From NCBI GenBank assembly GCA_965153455.1, contig OZ234497.1:15548302-15612301 (forward strand): a DNA stretch of 64,000 nt, in the 5' to 3' direction. Under the pieces are notes generated by a model. The model made no database searches. It was not told where the DNA came from and worked only from the letters and a program-made list of their open reading frames with translations. Positions 41,781 through 53,700 of this stretch are shown piece by piece. The stretch is from Sphagnum compactum. Lineage: Eukaryota > Bryophyta > Sphagnopsida > Sphagnales. Both the position numbers and the translations under genes were made by a program. The first letter of the stretch is position 1; each line of letters starts with the position of its first letter.

Positions 41781-43606
41781 GGCATCACTGGCGAATTGAA
41801 GAAACTTACGTAACGGAAGCGACGGTGCAGGCGGAGTCGGATCCGATTGCCAAGTGCAGAGAGCGGCTACGTGCTCCGCGAGCTGCAGCCCAACTTGCAT
41901 CAGCGAATCAAGGAGATGAAGAATCTGAGAAGCAGCCCTTTGATACTACTGCGACGGAGCAGCAGAAGGAAGATGTGTGTTTGACAAGTTGCTGAAGAAT
42001 ATATGGAGTAGGAGTTAGTCCTTCAATTGTTGCTGGACTTTTGCCTTTTCTTCAAGGTGAATTGACTTGACATCCCACCAGGCAAAGTGGCAACCAATAT
42101 GCATCTTGATCACTGTACTTTGTCTTCAGTCTATGGATAATGATTTTGCATATTGTGTGCTCGGATATCTTTGTTGCAAGGAATTTGTTCGATGACTGTT
42201 GGATGGCAACCACATTGATCAATTCTTTCATGATTGATGAAGGTGGAACTCAACCGTTGAGATGTTATCATCTGACAAATTGTTGAAGAAATGATCTTGC
42301 AGGAGAGATTGATTCAACAGTGAAGTCCTCTCCCTTCATGGGTGCTCAAAAGCTTGAATGTGAACCAGAAAATAGCAACATAAGTCTATTATCAAATGCC
42401 ATACACCGCACTGCACAAACTGCAAAAATATATAGATTTGAGTGAATTTCATGGGCCGCTATATGAAATTGAATTTGCAATCTATGCAAGAGAAGTTTTT
42501 TGGAGGGACAAGCACAAAATGAGAACATCAAGGTGTGGTGTGGCAGATTATGTCATTTTCTTGCCCATATGATATGACATAATTCTGGTCATGATCATAC
42601 ATACACTTGTAAAATCTCTGTTGAACATGAATTTTTTTTTCGAATTGTTGAATCTGCCACCTTAGACTATAATGTTGTGGAATGTGGAATGGTGTGGCCG
42701 TTGCCCATTATGTTGGGTAAGTGGCCAGGCAAGCCTATTACTTCAAAATTACTAAATGTTTGTTGACACTTAGTAAACTTTATATCATTATAATGACCTC
42801 TTGACCAAATAAAAAACAAGAAATAAGTGACCTAATTTCCACCTTGCCCTCCAATTTGAGTAACTTTACTTAAGCAAAACCATTACATGGGCCCACTTTT
42901 TTGTTGCCTTTACATGGGCTTATGCTTGAGCTGAGAATAATCTGACACTTTGTTTTTGGGGTCCCATTATTTTGCATGAAAACACTAATTTATTTTTTCT
43001 TTTCTCCCCTTCATTTTTGCATGTGCTTTTCCCAAGCATCTGAGAGCACCTTGACTTTTTCACCAGAATCCATTCCATATACTTTTGACAATGCTCCTCT
43101 GTACCAATGCTAGCTGCAGGTATTGATATGTTGGAGAAAACTAGTTGCTGCAACCCACATCACAGAGATGCAATTAGCTTGGTGGAGGACCATCCGTGCA
43201 GGCTCCTTCAACCAGGCCTGCAAAACCAAGGTCAACACTTGTCTGTGTCTTAAAAGGGAGAAGAGGATGTGGATTATTCTGTATGTGTTTTTTACAGTGT
43301 CATCTTTGTTTAAAAGGTATAGGGCCTTATAAGTGTTGTCTTTTTTGCCTTTGGTTGTTGCAGTGTGAGAATATGGCTAACAATGTGCCAATGATGCTTT
43401 GTACTGCTACTGCCGTGGAAGCTGCCCTAGGCAATAAGAAGGCTTGTACAGTATTCCAGGATTTGGCCACAAATGCATTGACCTACTTGGAAAAGAATAA
43501 AAACCCGGGAAGAGATTATCATAGCTCTTCATCTTCACCTTTAAAACCTCAGCAAACAGGTCAAGCTCAAGCTTCAAGAACCCAAAGTACAAGTTTGTGT
43601 TCTTGA
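41781..43606 (+). CDS. Candidate multi-exon gene, unknown function, structure uncertain
   Basis: A CpG-rich open stretch (41781-41995) follows the promoter signals but has no early ATG in the long frame. A second stretch at about 43110-43230 reads IDMLEKTSCCNP, DAISLVEDHPCRLLQPG in one frame, which looks like real protein. A third at 43369-43606 follows a TTGCAG acceptor and reads CENMANNVPMMLCTATAVEA, then ALTYLEKNK and a Ser/Gln-rich tail before TGA. I do not recognise the family. Exon borders and the start could not be fixed; the first stretch could be leader, and the locus might be a pseudogene. The outer bounds given are those of the coding-looking stretches. Confidence 0.35.
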
Positions 43607-43754
43607 CATTTCTAGAGAATGTGCTTGCAGTTTCCATTGGTGTTCTTGATTGATTCATAACCCTAAATTAGCCCAAACTAAACGTTGGCACCAACCAAAG
43701 CTACAATGAGCTTCAGACCAACCTTTCCTACTCCTAGCCATTCCCAAACCTGAC

Positions 43755-43945
43755 ATGAGTCATGGATGAAAATAAAAAATGAAATATGGATGAAAAAATG
43801 AACCATGGATGAAAAATTAAGATAAAATGTAGATGAACTATGGATGAAATAATTGGATGAAATAATTGAATGAAAGTAGGCTAACATGGATGAAAATTTT
43901 GGATGATGTTTTGGATGAATTTTTTAATGAAGCCTGGATGGAACC
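43755..43945. repeat. Array of CATGGATGAAA motifs
   Basis: At least eight ATGGATGAAA or TTGGATGAA words occur in 190 bp, spaced 12-35 bp. It is the same motif as in the arrays at 14842-15127 and 40690-41680, here in the reverse orientation on the plus strand. Confidence 0.75.
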
Positions 43946-44324
43946 CTAATTGATATAGAATTTGGGCCCAATATTGTGATGACACATGTCAATTGTTAAG
44001 AATTGGATCATTATCCATGTGGTAGCTTGTGGACAATCTAATATTTGTACTACTAAATGAGACACATGTTATATGTAAGAAAAAAAGGATGTTAAATTAA
44101 TTAATTAATTATTTCAATCAAATGGATCAAAATTCATACAAACCTTTGATGGAAAATACGACTATAGTAATGCCATATATGACTAAGACAAATAAGTGAC
44201 ATGTGATGAAAACAATGTGTCTGATTTGACTACATAGTCATGCAGTTCGTATTGGTTTTTATGACTAGGACACCCATCATGGATCTAGTCATATATGCCA
44301 CCCTTTGGTGTTGTGTAATAATAA

Positions 44325-44915
44325 GACAATAAAAAACACAATGACCATGAACTAAGCACTAAGGCAACACCATAAAAAACACAATGACTAAGAGTTTAGG
44401 TGCCCACGTAAGACCAACAAGAACACAGCAACCAAAAGCTCAAGCACAAGAGAACGACCACAAATAACACGATGACCATGAAAGGAGCACAATAATAGAA
44501 TCACAAAAAACATGATGATAAGGAGTTGAGCACTAGAGTAAGAACACCATGAAGCATGGATGACCAAGAGTTCAAACATAAACACAAAGAATGTGACGAC
44601 CAAAAGTTCGAGCACAAGTTTGAAAACACACCCAATAGGAGCTCAAAAACACAACAAACACGATGAATCAAAAACATCACAAACACAAGGAAGAATACAT
44701 ATCACCATTGTTGACACCCACCATTGTGAATTGTGACCACCATCACCATCAACCATTGTCCCCATTGACCGCCTTGAACACCCACAAAAAATAAATCAGC
44801 CCATTATAGTTCAAAGGACAAGAACTGAACGCTAGAACATGGGCACCAAAAACATGATGACAAGGAGTTGAACACCAAAGCATGACCATCAAGAACTTGA
44901 CGGCCAAGAGCAAAA
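44325..44915. repeat. Degenerate satellite with AACACGATGACCAAGAG-type unit
   Basis: Words close to AACACxATGACCAAGAGTTC and GAGCACxAxAxxAAGAACAC recur about nine times (near 44338, 44382, 44466, 44508, 44560, 44590, 44655, 44850 and 44885). Units of about 40-70 bp have drifted far apart. It has no coding capacity beyond chance frames on the minus strand. Confidence 0.6.
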
Positions 44916-46150
44916 CAACGAGTTGCGAACAAGGGCCAAAAATCAACGTACTTGGAAGGAGTGGGTTCGTTGTTGTGTGATGAAATTGGAAAACAAGAGC
45001 TGCACTTTACATTTTGCACACAATAATTCAAAAACGAGAATTGAAAAACAAAACAGGGAGAAGAGAGGAACTTCAACACTAGGATGGGGCAAAATGCAAA
45101 ACAAAAAAAATGATGAAAAGAACTCTAAACCCTAATCAGATGAACCCTAAAAAAATGGTGAAAAGGAGAAGCCCTAATCAAGAACCAAAAACTGGGTTTA
45201 AAAAAAAAATTGATCCGATTTTGATTAGGTTTTCACTTAGGAACTGGACCCGAGTTTGATTTCGAGTAATAGGAAGGATAGATAATTAGGGGTTATGAGG
45301 TAAGTAGATGCATGTGGATGGTAAGTAATAGGTAGTATTGAAGGGTAGTGAATTATTAATAAGAAGGTAGTAAAAAAAAATTTGAGCATTAACCATAGTG
45401 GTTTAGTAGTGAATTGTACCCCAATGGGAAAATGTCTTTTGTCCACCCACCTACCATCCATCCCTCATGGTGGGTCAACACCTATTGGTAGAGTTTGGCC
45501 CACAAAAGTTAAAAACAAATCTTCAAAATATTAAATTATAATAATTTTTTTTGGGGAGAAATTTATGTTTGATAGATAGGTAGGTAAGTGCATGAGACAA
45601 TCCTTTTTCATCCTACCTAATTACATATCTTAGGTAGGTAGGTATGCACAAGGAGGTAGGTATGTAGATAACTAAGTTCCATTGATATGTTTAGATGGAA
45701 ACTAGTTAGGGGGGAAGACTATATAAGGTTCTGGGATACTATTTTGTCATACCACAATAAATTTTGGGTTGGAATCTACTCTAAATAAAATGGAGATGTG
45801 TTTTTAAAAAAATAGATATGTGTCTTTTCAAAATTATTTGTTTTCCAAAATCATAATCACAAATGATGAAAATGACAAGCAAATTTTCAATAATTTTTTA
45901 CATCAATTTACATCCCATTTTTTTTCCAAGTGATTCTGAATTCAATTGAATTCAAGTTCAATTTAATCAATTGAATTCAAATCCACTTCCAAATGGATTT
46001 GAATTTCATTCAATGCATTTTTAATTAAATTCAGTGTTATTGAATCCAAACTCAATTGAATTTGAATTCAATTCAAGTTTCATACAATAATGTCATACTC
46101 AATATTTTGAACTTAATTTCCAATTATTTTCCCAAGTAATGGGGTCCCTT
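44916..46150. other. AT-rich spacer
   Basis: No gene. GGTAGGTA-rich words lie at 45590-45680. About 45935-46080 is made of TTGAATTCAA-type words and includes an inverted repeat TTCAAATCCA / TGGATTTGAA near 45977-46004. Confidence 0.45.
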
Positions 46151-47001
46151 TTGCCCCAGTGTTAGGGAAGTGGTGCTGAAGAGAAAACGCTCAGAGACCA
46201 ACAAACGGCGTCAGTTCTGTCTGTTTCATCGCGTGTTTCCTGGCAAAGGATTTGGCAGTCTGTTTCCGGTTGGAGATGGCGAACTGGGGAGATTGAAGAA
46301 TTTCTTCTTGTATCTTCTGTTGTTGCAAAACTTCCCCCAACAAAACAAATGCTTCCGTTATCAGGGATTGTTTTGGTTCGGAGAACACAGGATTCTGAGA
46401 CTTGATGATGATGATGATGATGATGTTGATGGATTGAGACCATTTAGGGTTTAGTGCAGCATCCAACCTCCAGCTTAAGAATTCTGGCTTTACAGCCTTC
46501 GGTAAATGTGCTCTTCCTCTCCCCCTCTTCCTGTCTTCCGTGTTCTCTTCTCAATTTTTTTGGGTTTAGGGTTATGGGTGTGACAGTGGCTGTCAGTTTT
46601 GAAAAGTGTGTGTTGTTGCGGTGAAGAGGAGGATTTTTTGACCTAGGATTCCATTCAGGAGCTGCAAACTGTAGATTAAGGGATTAGAGGTTGCATGTAT
46701 GTTTATGGTTGTAGGATTTTAGGGTTTGTAATTAGGGTTTGCAATAAGGATTTGTATTTTTTTCCCCTTCATTACATGGTTTTGTTTGGTGGAAATGGGA
46801 ATAGAGCTGGGAGCCAATTAGCTTACTCGGCAGTGAAGGGATTAGAATTGCATGTGTGTTTATGTTTGTAGGTTTTAGGGTTTGTATTTTATTTTCCTTC
46901 CTTACATGGTTTTGTTTGCTGGAAATGGGAACAGAACTGGGAGCTGATTGTCTACACTGCCAACAAGAAGCTATGAACCTGGAGGGCCTGAGAAAGAAAT
47001 C
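46151..47001 (+). promoter_or_regulatory. Promoter, 5' UTR and probable leader intron of the exonuclease gene
   Basis: The stretch 46160-46500 is GC-richer and contains a (GAT)n microsatellite at about 46403-46430. A donor-like GGTAAATG lies near 46500, and AGGGTTT words follow. The acceptor probably lies in the duplicated stretch before 46950. No upstream coding exon is required, because the frame from 47002 already supplies a leader and a full nuclease. Confidence 0.45.
46680..46960. repeat. Tandem duplication directly before the exonuclease coding exon
   Basis: Copy 1 (about 46680-46837) and copy 2 (about 46838-46960) share GGGATTAGA, TTGCATGT, GTTTATG, GTAGG, TTTTAGGGTTTGTA, TTACATGGTTTTGTTTG and GGAAATGGGAA followed by AG. 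Copy 1 has an extra block of about 25 bp. Both end in AG contexts (GAATAG and GAACAG), so each copy could supply a splice acceptor. Confidence 0.85.
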
Positions 47002-48345
47002 ATGACAAGCCTGCGAATCCTTACACAGCAGCATTGGGGTTTCTCAACCCCAATGCACCAGCATGCCTCAGTGATCATCTTTGGCAAACCTGGCATTTTG
47101 ATTCTGTCTTGGTTTGGACAAACAACAGCCTTGAAAAAGCCTCACCTCAACAAGAAACTGAATGTCTCTAGGTCATTCTTTCGAGTGCGATCATTCTCCT
47201 CCCTTGTATCTAGGGGAAGTGATGCAATTAGAAAGCAGACTGCAAGAGAGTACAACGACGCTCGGTTGTTGTTGCAGATGGATGATGAGCCACCCTTAGG
47301 ACTAAGGTCTGCTGCTGGCCTGAGAAATATGAGTCCACCAGCAAACGGATATGGGGAAGGAGGAGGAGAGGAAGAACAGCGTATGCTTCTCATAGATGGA
47401 AATGCTGTTCTCTACCGTTCGTATTTCAAAATCATGGCTAGAGTGGGATATGGAGGTCTCAAAGATATGGGTTCGGAAGGTGATTGGGTTCTGACAGTCT
47501 TCACATCACTCTTAACAATCCTTCGATTGCTAGAAGCCAGGCCGACACATATTGCAGTCGTATTTGATTACAGAGGATTGACCTTCAGACATCAAATCTT
47601 CAGGGGCTACAAAAGTGGGAGGGCCCCAACTCCCGACACCATATTGCAAGCTCTTGATTGCATAAAGCCAGCAATCCTATCCATGGGTATTACTGCACTT
47701 GAAGTTCCAGGAGTGGAAGCGGATGATGTAATTGGAGCTCTTGCCCTGAAAGCAGTTGCGGCTGCAGGAACAAAGGTGAGAATTGCATCACCAGATAAAG
47801 ACTTCTTCCAGATTTTATCAGCCCAGTTACGTATCCTCAGATTTGCTCCAAAAGGCTCAGGCATTGTCTCCTTTGGCCTTGAAGAGTTTGCTCAAAAGTT
47901 TGGAAGTATTCAACCAGCACAGTATTTGGATGTTTTGGCACTCATGGGTGACAAAGTTGACAGCATTCCAGGTGTTCCTGGGATTGGAGAAAAAACAGCT
48001 TTAAAGTTGGTTCATGAGTTTGGGTCAGTTGAAAACCTGTTAGAAAGACGGAGTGAAGTTGTGCTCAAACGTGCACGAGAAAGCTTGATGCTTGATCAGG
48101 GTGCAATCCTTTTGAGTAAAAGACTACTCACCTTGAGGGTTGATCTCCCTGCTCACTTGCTACCATATAACCTAGATGATTTTGTTTGCCAAAGCCCAAA
48201 AGATCAGGGTGAAAATTTCATGAAGCTATTAGAGGCCATGTCACCATATATTGACCCTTCAGTACCACAAGATCTGGAGAAGAGGGTATGGAAGATTTGG
48301 AAAACATGGCAGGTCCCACAGCAAGCTCTGGAAACCTACTTCTGA
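47002..48345 (+). CDS. Organellar-type 5'-3' exonuclease (Pol I 5' nuclease family)
   Basis: Single coding exon, 447 residues from ATG 47002 to TGA 48345. The frame is open for 18 codons upstream but without ATG. The family removes RNA primers and flaps from DNA in a metal-dependent reaction; plant members of this stand-alone type work in plastids or mitochondria. Residues 1-110 are basic and Ser-rich, a plausible organelle leader. Motifs are in order: MLLIDGNAVLYRSYF (about 128), VFDYRGLTFRH and FRGYKSGR (about 187-207), VPGVEADDVIG (about 235, acidic metal ligands), IASPDKDFFQIL (about 261), and the helix-hairpin-helix MGDKVDSIPGVPGIGEKTA (about 315-333). The usual GDSSDN is GDKVDS here, keeping the second Asp. 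The C-terminal 100 residues are less distinctive. No polymerase domain follows, as in plant OEX-type proteins. Confidence 0.88.
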   Translation: MTSLRILTQQHWGFSTPMHQHASVIIFGKPGILILSWFGQTTALKKPHLNKKLNVSRSFFRVRSFSSLVSRGSDAIRKQTAREYNDARLLLQMDDEPPLGLRSAAGLRNMSPPANGYGEGGGEEEQRMLLIDGNAVLYRSYFKIMARVGYGGLKDMGSEGDWVLTVFTSLLTILRLLEARPTHIAVVFDYRGLTFRHQIFRGYKSGRAPTPDTILQALDCIKPAILSMGITALEVPGVEADDVIGALALKAVAAAGTKVRIASPDKDFFQILSAQLRILRFAPKGSGIVSFGLEEFAQKFGSIQPAQYLDVLALMGDKVDSIPGVPGIGEKTALKLVHEFGSVENLLERRSEVVLKRARESLMLDQGAILLSKRLLTLRVDLPAHLLPYNLDDFVCQSPKDQGENFMKLLEAMSPYIDPSVPQDLEKRVWKIWKTWQVPQQALETYF

Positions 48346-50480
48346 CCTCCCCTCCATTGTTTAAAGCTTTTCTTTGCAGGCTGACTCTCAAGTAAAAAAT
48401 GATCATTGTCACTAAGATGTGCTTGTCAGCAAATTCTTCATATTCTATTTATGAACTCTGAAGTAGACAATTTTGCCATTGGGTCCAGGTCCATTTCTGC
48501 ACAAAGAGTTCCAAATTTTTGGAAATAATAAAAAACTGTCAGGAATATTGTTTTTTTTTCTTTTGGAAGTGGAAGTTTTGTTTTGATTTGGGGTTTTATT
48601 TTAGTTTGCTTGCATGAGAGATTTAACTGTCTGCTCTTTTTGCCTCTCTTCCCATGACCCAAACTTATGAAAGGTACCTTTGATTAATTCATGTTTTGCT
48701 CATCATGTTACTGAAAAGTAGATATAGAGCAAAAGTGACAGGTAATTGTTGGACTGGTTGAGATGAGTTCAGAGGTTTGGTTCCAAGTTCAGATCTGGTG
48801 TTGCTTCAACTTGGAACCCAAAGCAATGGATCAATAAGCTGGAAGCAGAAATTTGCAACTAATTGCCAGAAAATGTATGCTGGAGGGTATGCAACATGTC
48901 TTTTGTAAGCACTCTGAAAATTGGAAACTGGATCAAAGCCCTCCCCAGTATTAGGACCATTCTTAGGGCTGACAAACATGGTTCTCAAAAAATCAAATAC
49001 CCAGTTGAGATATATAACTGCAGTTATATAGAAATTTGAACACCTGGCTATGATATATAGGTGTGGTTCTCAAATGTCTTTCAAAAACCCAAATTGATGG
49101 CCAAGAAAACCATCAGTTCTTTCATGAAACCTGGTGGTTCTTTGATGGCTTTGAAATACATGGAATTGGTGGCTATCAACATGGTTGTAATGATACAATA
49201 GATGCCTAACTTACCCATTCAATGGGGCTCATAGACGGTGAATTGAATTTTTCATGAGTATCACAAGTTCCCTCTTCTTTTTCCTTCCTCCAACCCAATA
49301 TTGGAATTATTTTCACTAAAGCCATGGGCACCATATGGTAATGAGCTTAAGTTTCAAGAACTCAACGAATTTTTTAATAGTTTGGAGGCAAGGTTAATGT
49401 TGGTGACTTTCATTGCGAAAGGCATTTGTTGAAGTTAATAACACAAGATATCCTATCAAAATATGAACCTATTTAACTATTTAGCCAGTACAAATTTACA
49501 TGTGTGCCAAGGCTGTCATGAAGGTCATGATCCCCATTAAGCAAAAAACATTTGAACCACATTTCTGACACTGGATACATCACTGTGATATCATTAAAAT
49601 TGATGAAACCCCGGTGATATCTGGTGATGTTAAAATTTGCCCACTAGGAAAGGATTTCAAACTCATTGCAGATATGTACTATGCTAACATTCATTCTGTA
49701 TTTTTGAAATTATGAAATACTTTAAGGGGCTGCAAATCGGTGTGGGGTGGATATGTCATTTGATGGTGGGTATTTGTTTGGGTATAAATATAAGAGCGGA
49801 GGTGAAAATTTCAAATCCCCACTCTGGACCCCTACCCAGCCAAATAGAAATTTATGGTACCCACCCCTGCCCTCAGACCTGGGTGTTATAAAAGCCTAAT
49901 GTTCATAACCTTGATCAAAACAAGAAGAAATACCAAAAGTTAGTTTCTCACTTTTGTAGTTCAGTTTTGTTTGCAGCTTGTAGGTGCTTGAACTTTGTTT
50001 ATTCATTTCATTTCACATGTGCGACGTCTTTTATCTCTTTGTTGTTTTCGATTTTCACCTTCTTCACTTGAGAGTGAAAAATCACACACTTGATTGTTGT
50101 CTCTTGTCAACTTTTCTTCAATAAAAGGTAAAGGAGAGAAGGGAAAATTTTCTGATTGTTGTAGGTTCTTGTGATTTGACATGTTTTGTCCTTGCTCTCA
50201 CACTTGCTTGTGTTGCATTTTGACCAAACAAGTTTGGCTCTACTAACGTCCTCTAGTAATTGACCTCATGTCATACTTTAGAAGAAGCTTTTCATTTGCC
50301 TTGCAATGCACTTGTTTGTTTTGCATCTTGAACACATTGTTTGTTTCACATCTTGAACATGCTATCTATTTATGCCATCATCTTCTGGTAATCAAACTCC
50401 CACTAACATAATGTTTTTGAGGCTAGTTGTGTTTTTCCATATTATGATATTCAATGTCACATGCAAAATAAAATCAACAC
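48346..50480. other. 3' UTR of the exonuclease gene and AT-rich spacer
   Basis: No gene. A perfect 20-bp palindrome, TATATAACTG followed by CAGTTATATA, lies at 49011-49030. Confidence 0.5.
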
Positions 50481-50725
50481 CATATACATAATGTTATAAT
50501 GCAAAAGATATCTAGATGTTCATCCTTTCAACATAAATAAACTTAGTTTACAATCGCAATGCCATGAACAAAACTTATTTATCACAAAAATACAACATAC
50601 ATAACATTGTAATGCAAAAGATATTTAAATTTTCATCCTTTCAAAATTAAATAAAATTAGTTTACAACTATAGTGCCAGTAACAAAACTTATTTATCATT
50701 AAAATGCAACATACATAATGTTGAT
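50481..50725. repeat. Tandem repeat, unit about 114 bp, two copies and a part
   Basis: Copies at about 50481-50594 and 50595-50708 share ATACATAA, AATGCAAAAGATAT, TTCATCCTTTCAA, TTAGTTTACAA, and AACAAAACTTATTTATCA. A third start (ATACATAATGTTGATAC) follows at 50710. Confidence 0.85.
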
Positions 50726-53700
50726 ACAAATTAAATTGGAATCAACTACATTTACATATAATGGTGTTTGCCAAAATAAAATGAATCACATACTTGGAGT
50801 ATGGAGGTTAGAATTCACCATACCTTTGTTATTTTGGAATTTGTCATTTTGCATGTATTGATTTAAATTACTACACAACAAACAATAACACATTCAATAA
50901 CATGGTTATTAGCAACCTAACCAAACTATATAACATCACATGTGCATGCTTTTCCACTCAAGATTATTTTTTCAAACAAAACCACCATTTTATTTTTGAA
51001 AAACTTTACCTTGTATGCACAACTTTAATTTTGATGGATTCAAACATGATCAAAGTTTGGCTTTTTAACACAAGAACATAAGTCATCATAAATGCACAAA
51101 AATAACATGTGTGTTTAAATTTTTTTTTTATATATGTAAATAAATATCTCATGAAAGCTTTCAACCTTCAAATTTTTTAAATAAAGAAATACATTTGTAA
51201 CAACCTTTTAACTCTATTTTTAAAATAGGAAAAAAAAATCTTAGTTATTTAACACATGATATGATAATTGCATCACCAAAAGATTAAAAAATGCACAAAA
51301 TGTTTAGAGAAAAAACCTTCTCCTTTCTAATTCATTTTGGATTTCTTGACAATAGGCATAGGTGCATGAGGGTTGTTGATGCAAAGGGGGAAATTTGTTG
51401 ATTTACTACCATGTGTCATTTGCTTAAGGGTTTTTGCCCAAATTTCATATTTAATTTTTTAAAATTTCAAGTTAAAATTCAATTGCATATTAGTTGTCCA
51501 CATGTTGGTTTGGTTGACTTGGCTAATTTAGTTACTTGTTTTATTAGATGCTTGTTGTTAGATAAATAATTTATCCTTTATAATTCATCTTGTTTTTTTT
51601 AATAATAAACATAGGCCCATGATTAGCTTGAAGGAATCAACCTTTGTCAATGAAGTAATTAAACTTTTAGAAAATAGGGCATTGATGTAAATAAAAGCAA
51701 ATCCATATGTACACCTTAATTGAATTTGTAATATAATATACACATTATTTTTAATTTCATTTCAAAAGCAAACTTTCACCTTCACTGAATTTTATGGTCT
51801 AACAACTATGTAAGGTGACATGATGTTGTGAGTTGCAATGTAATGAAAAATCAATAATAAAAAAATTGAACAATATTCCCAAAATAGTGAAAAACTAACA
51901 CTTATATAATGACAATTTAATGGCACAACTAGTTGTATCAATGGGGATCATAGTTGACAATTAGTTGCAAATGAGTTGAAAGTCTCATATGTAATGGGCG
52001 GCAAAAATGCATACATGTGACATGATCATATGTGTCAAAGTTATACAATAGTTGCAAAATAATCACTGATTGGGTGCTACATATACCTTAGTTGTAATAT
52101 AGTTGTCAAATGTTATTAAAATTCAAGATTGCCAACAAAATCAAACATGGTTGATTGTAACCATATTTATGGTAGGTACAAGTCACTATATAGATGTCCA
52201 TAAAGTCTCATAGAAAAGTTTCATAAATTCTTCTAAAACCTAGACCCAATGATTTTCAGGAAAAACAAAAAATCCCCTAACACTAGTGTAAATTCACGTA
52301 TGTCCATTTATCCACATTTAGAAGCTAAATTATGAGATCACCATTTCAAACACATCATTACTCCCAACTATCCATATTTATGTGGGTGGTGATTATAATC
52401 TTTAACCATGTGGATACTCAATTAAATATAGATTTATTGGATGGCATTTAGGAGACTTGGTTTGATGTTTGACCATAATTTGAAGATTCCATATTCCAAA
52501 AAAAAATTCTAAAAAAAATCTTTAGTTTCTTTCATAATCTATTTTGGCATTCAACATTTCAAAATTTCTACAATAACATTTTGAATTTTTTTCAGAATAT
52601 CTCAACATTTCTACAAATAATACAATTAGTGTTAAAGCTACCAAGGTACTAACATAGCCATGTAGAAAGGTGATTCCAACAGAAAAATAAAATTGTCCTA
52701 GCCATCCACCCCTAGAATTGAACACAAATTTCACTTTTTGAAAGGCTGTGAGAAAACAACCAAACACAATGTTTAATGATTGGGTGTTCAGTAACAAGTA
52801 AGTTTTTGAATGGTCGAAAGGGTGTGGCGTGCGTCTATTGACTGGCGAAGCTTTACACTATCCAGGCGATTGGTTACCAGTTAGCAAACATAGTTACCCT
52901 ACCATATGCATGCAAATATTAGTGCTGGATCTGTCTGTCCACATGTAATTGTGTCTTTGTAAATGCTGCATTTTGAAAAAAAAATGGTGACCAGTTTGAA
53001 GTCTTGTTGTTGCACTTTGCTTGGTTGTTTACCTTTTGGAACCACAAAATGAATGAAGCATTCCCATTCTTCTTCTTGTTTGCACCAGTGTTGGGTGGTT
53101 CTTTCTTTTGGAAAAGAGAAAAACAATGGGTAAGGGTTAGGGCAGATATATGGACCCTTGGTTGGTGGTTCTCAAAAAAACAAAGAATTCATTTTTGACC
53201 CTTAAAAGATCAAAGACTTGTGTTGAAAAACCTACCCAAAACTGTAGGTTTTTTCCCAATTCTATCACAAAACCACTAATTCTTTGAAAAGCTTTTTCAA
53301 ACATTAGAACCAAAGACTTTATGATTTTGAAAATTTTCAAAAAACTAAAACCGAAATTCCTTAATTTCTAAAATTTTAAGAAACTGGAACTGAAGGTTAT
53401 TATTAACAAAATAAAAAAAACACACAACATTCATTTGCATTATGTATTTATGCTATGAACAATGGAGTGGCCATAATTTGTCATTGATGAGAACATTGGA
53501 CATGGGTTGCTCTCTGGTTCAGCATCCTCCATGGTTCTGCACAGTTTGCATTGCATGGTTTTGGTAGGGGAAAAAATCATGTTCTACATGTCCTGCTGTA
53601 GGTGCCCAGTTGTGAGTATGGAGCCTTTGGCTATAGGAACCAATAATTAGCATTAACCTAGTTCCCAAATCCCAATTCCATGTTTTAAACGTTTATAGAT

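Noticed and set aside
44388-45079. Hydrophobic minus-strand frames over the satellite
   Set aside because: Repetitive DNA explains them, and the repeated segments carry no conserved domain.
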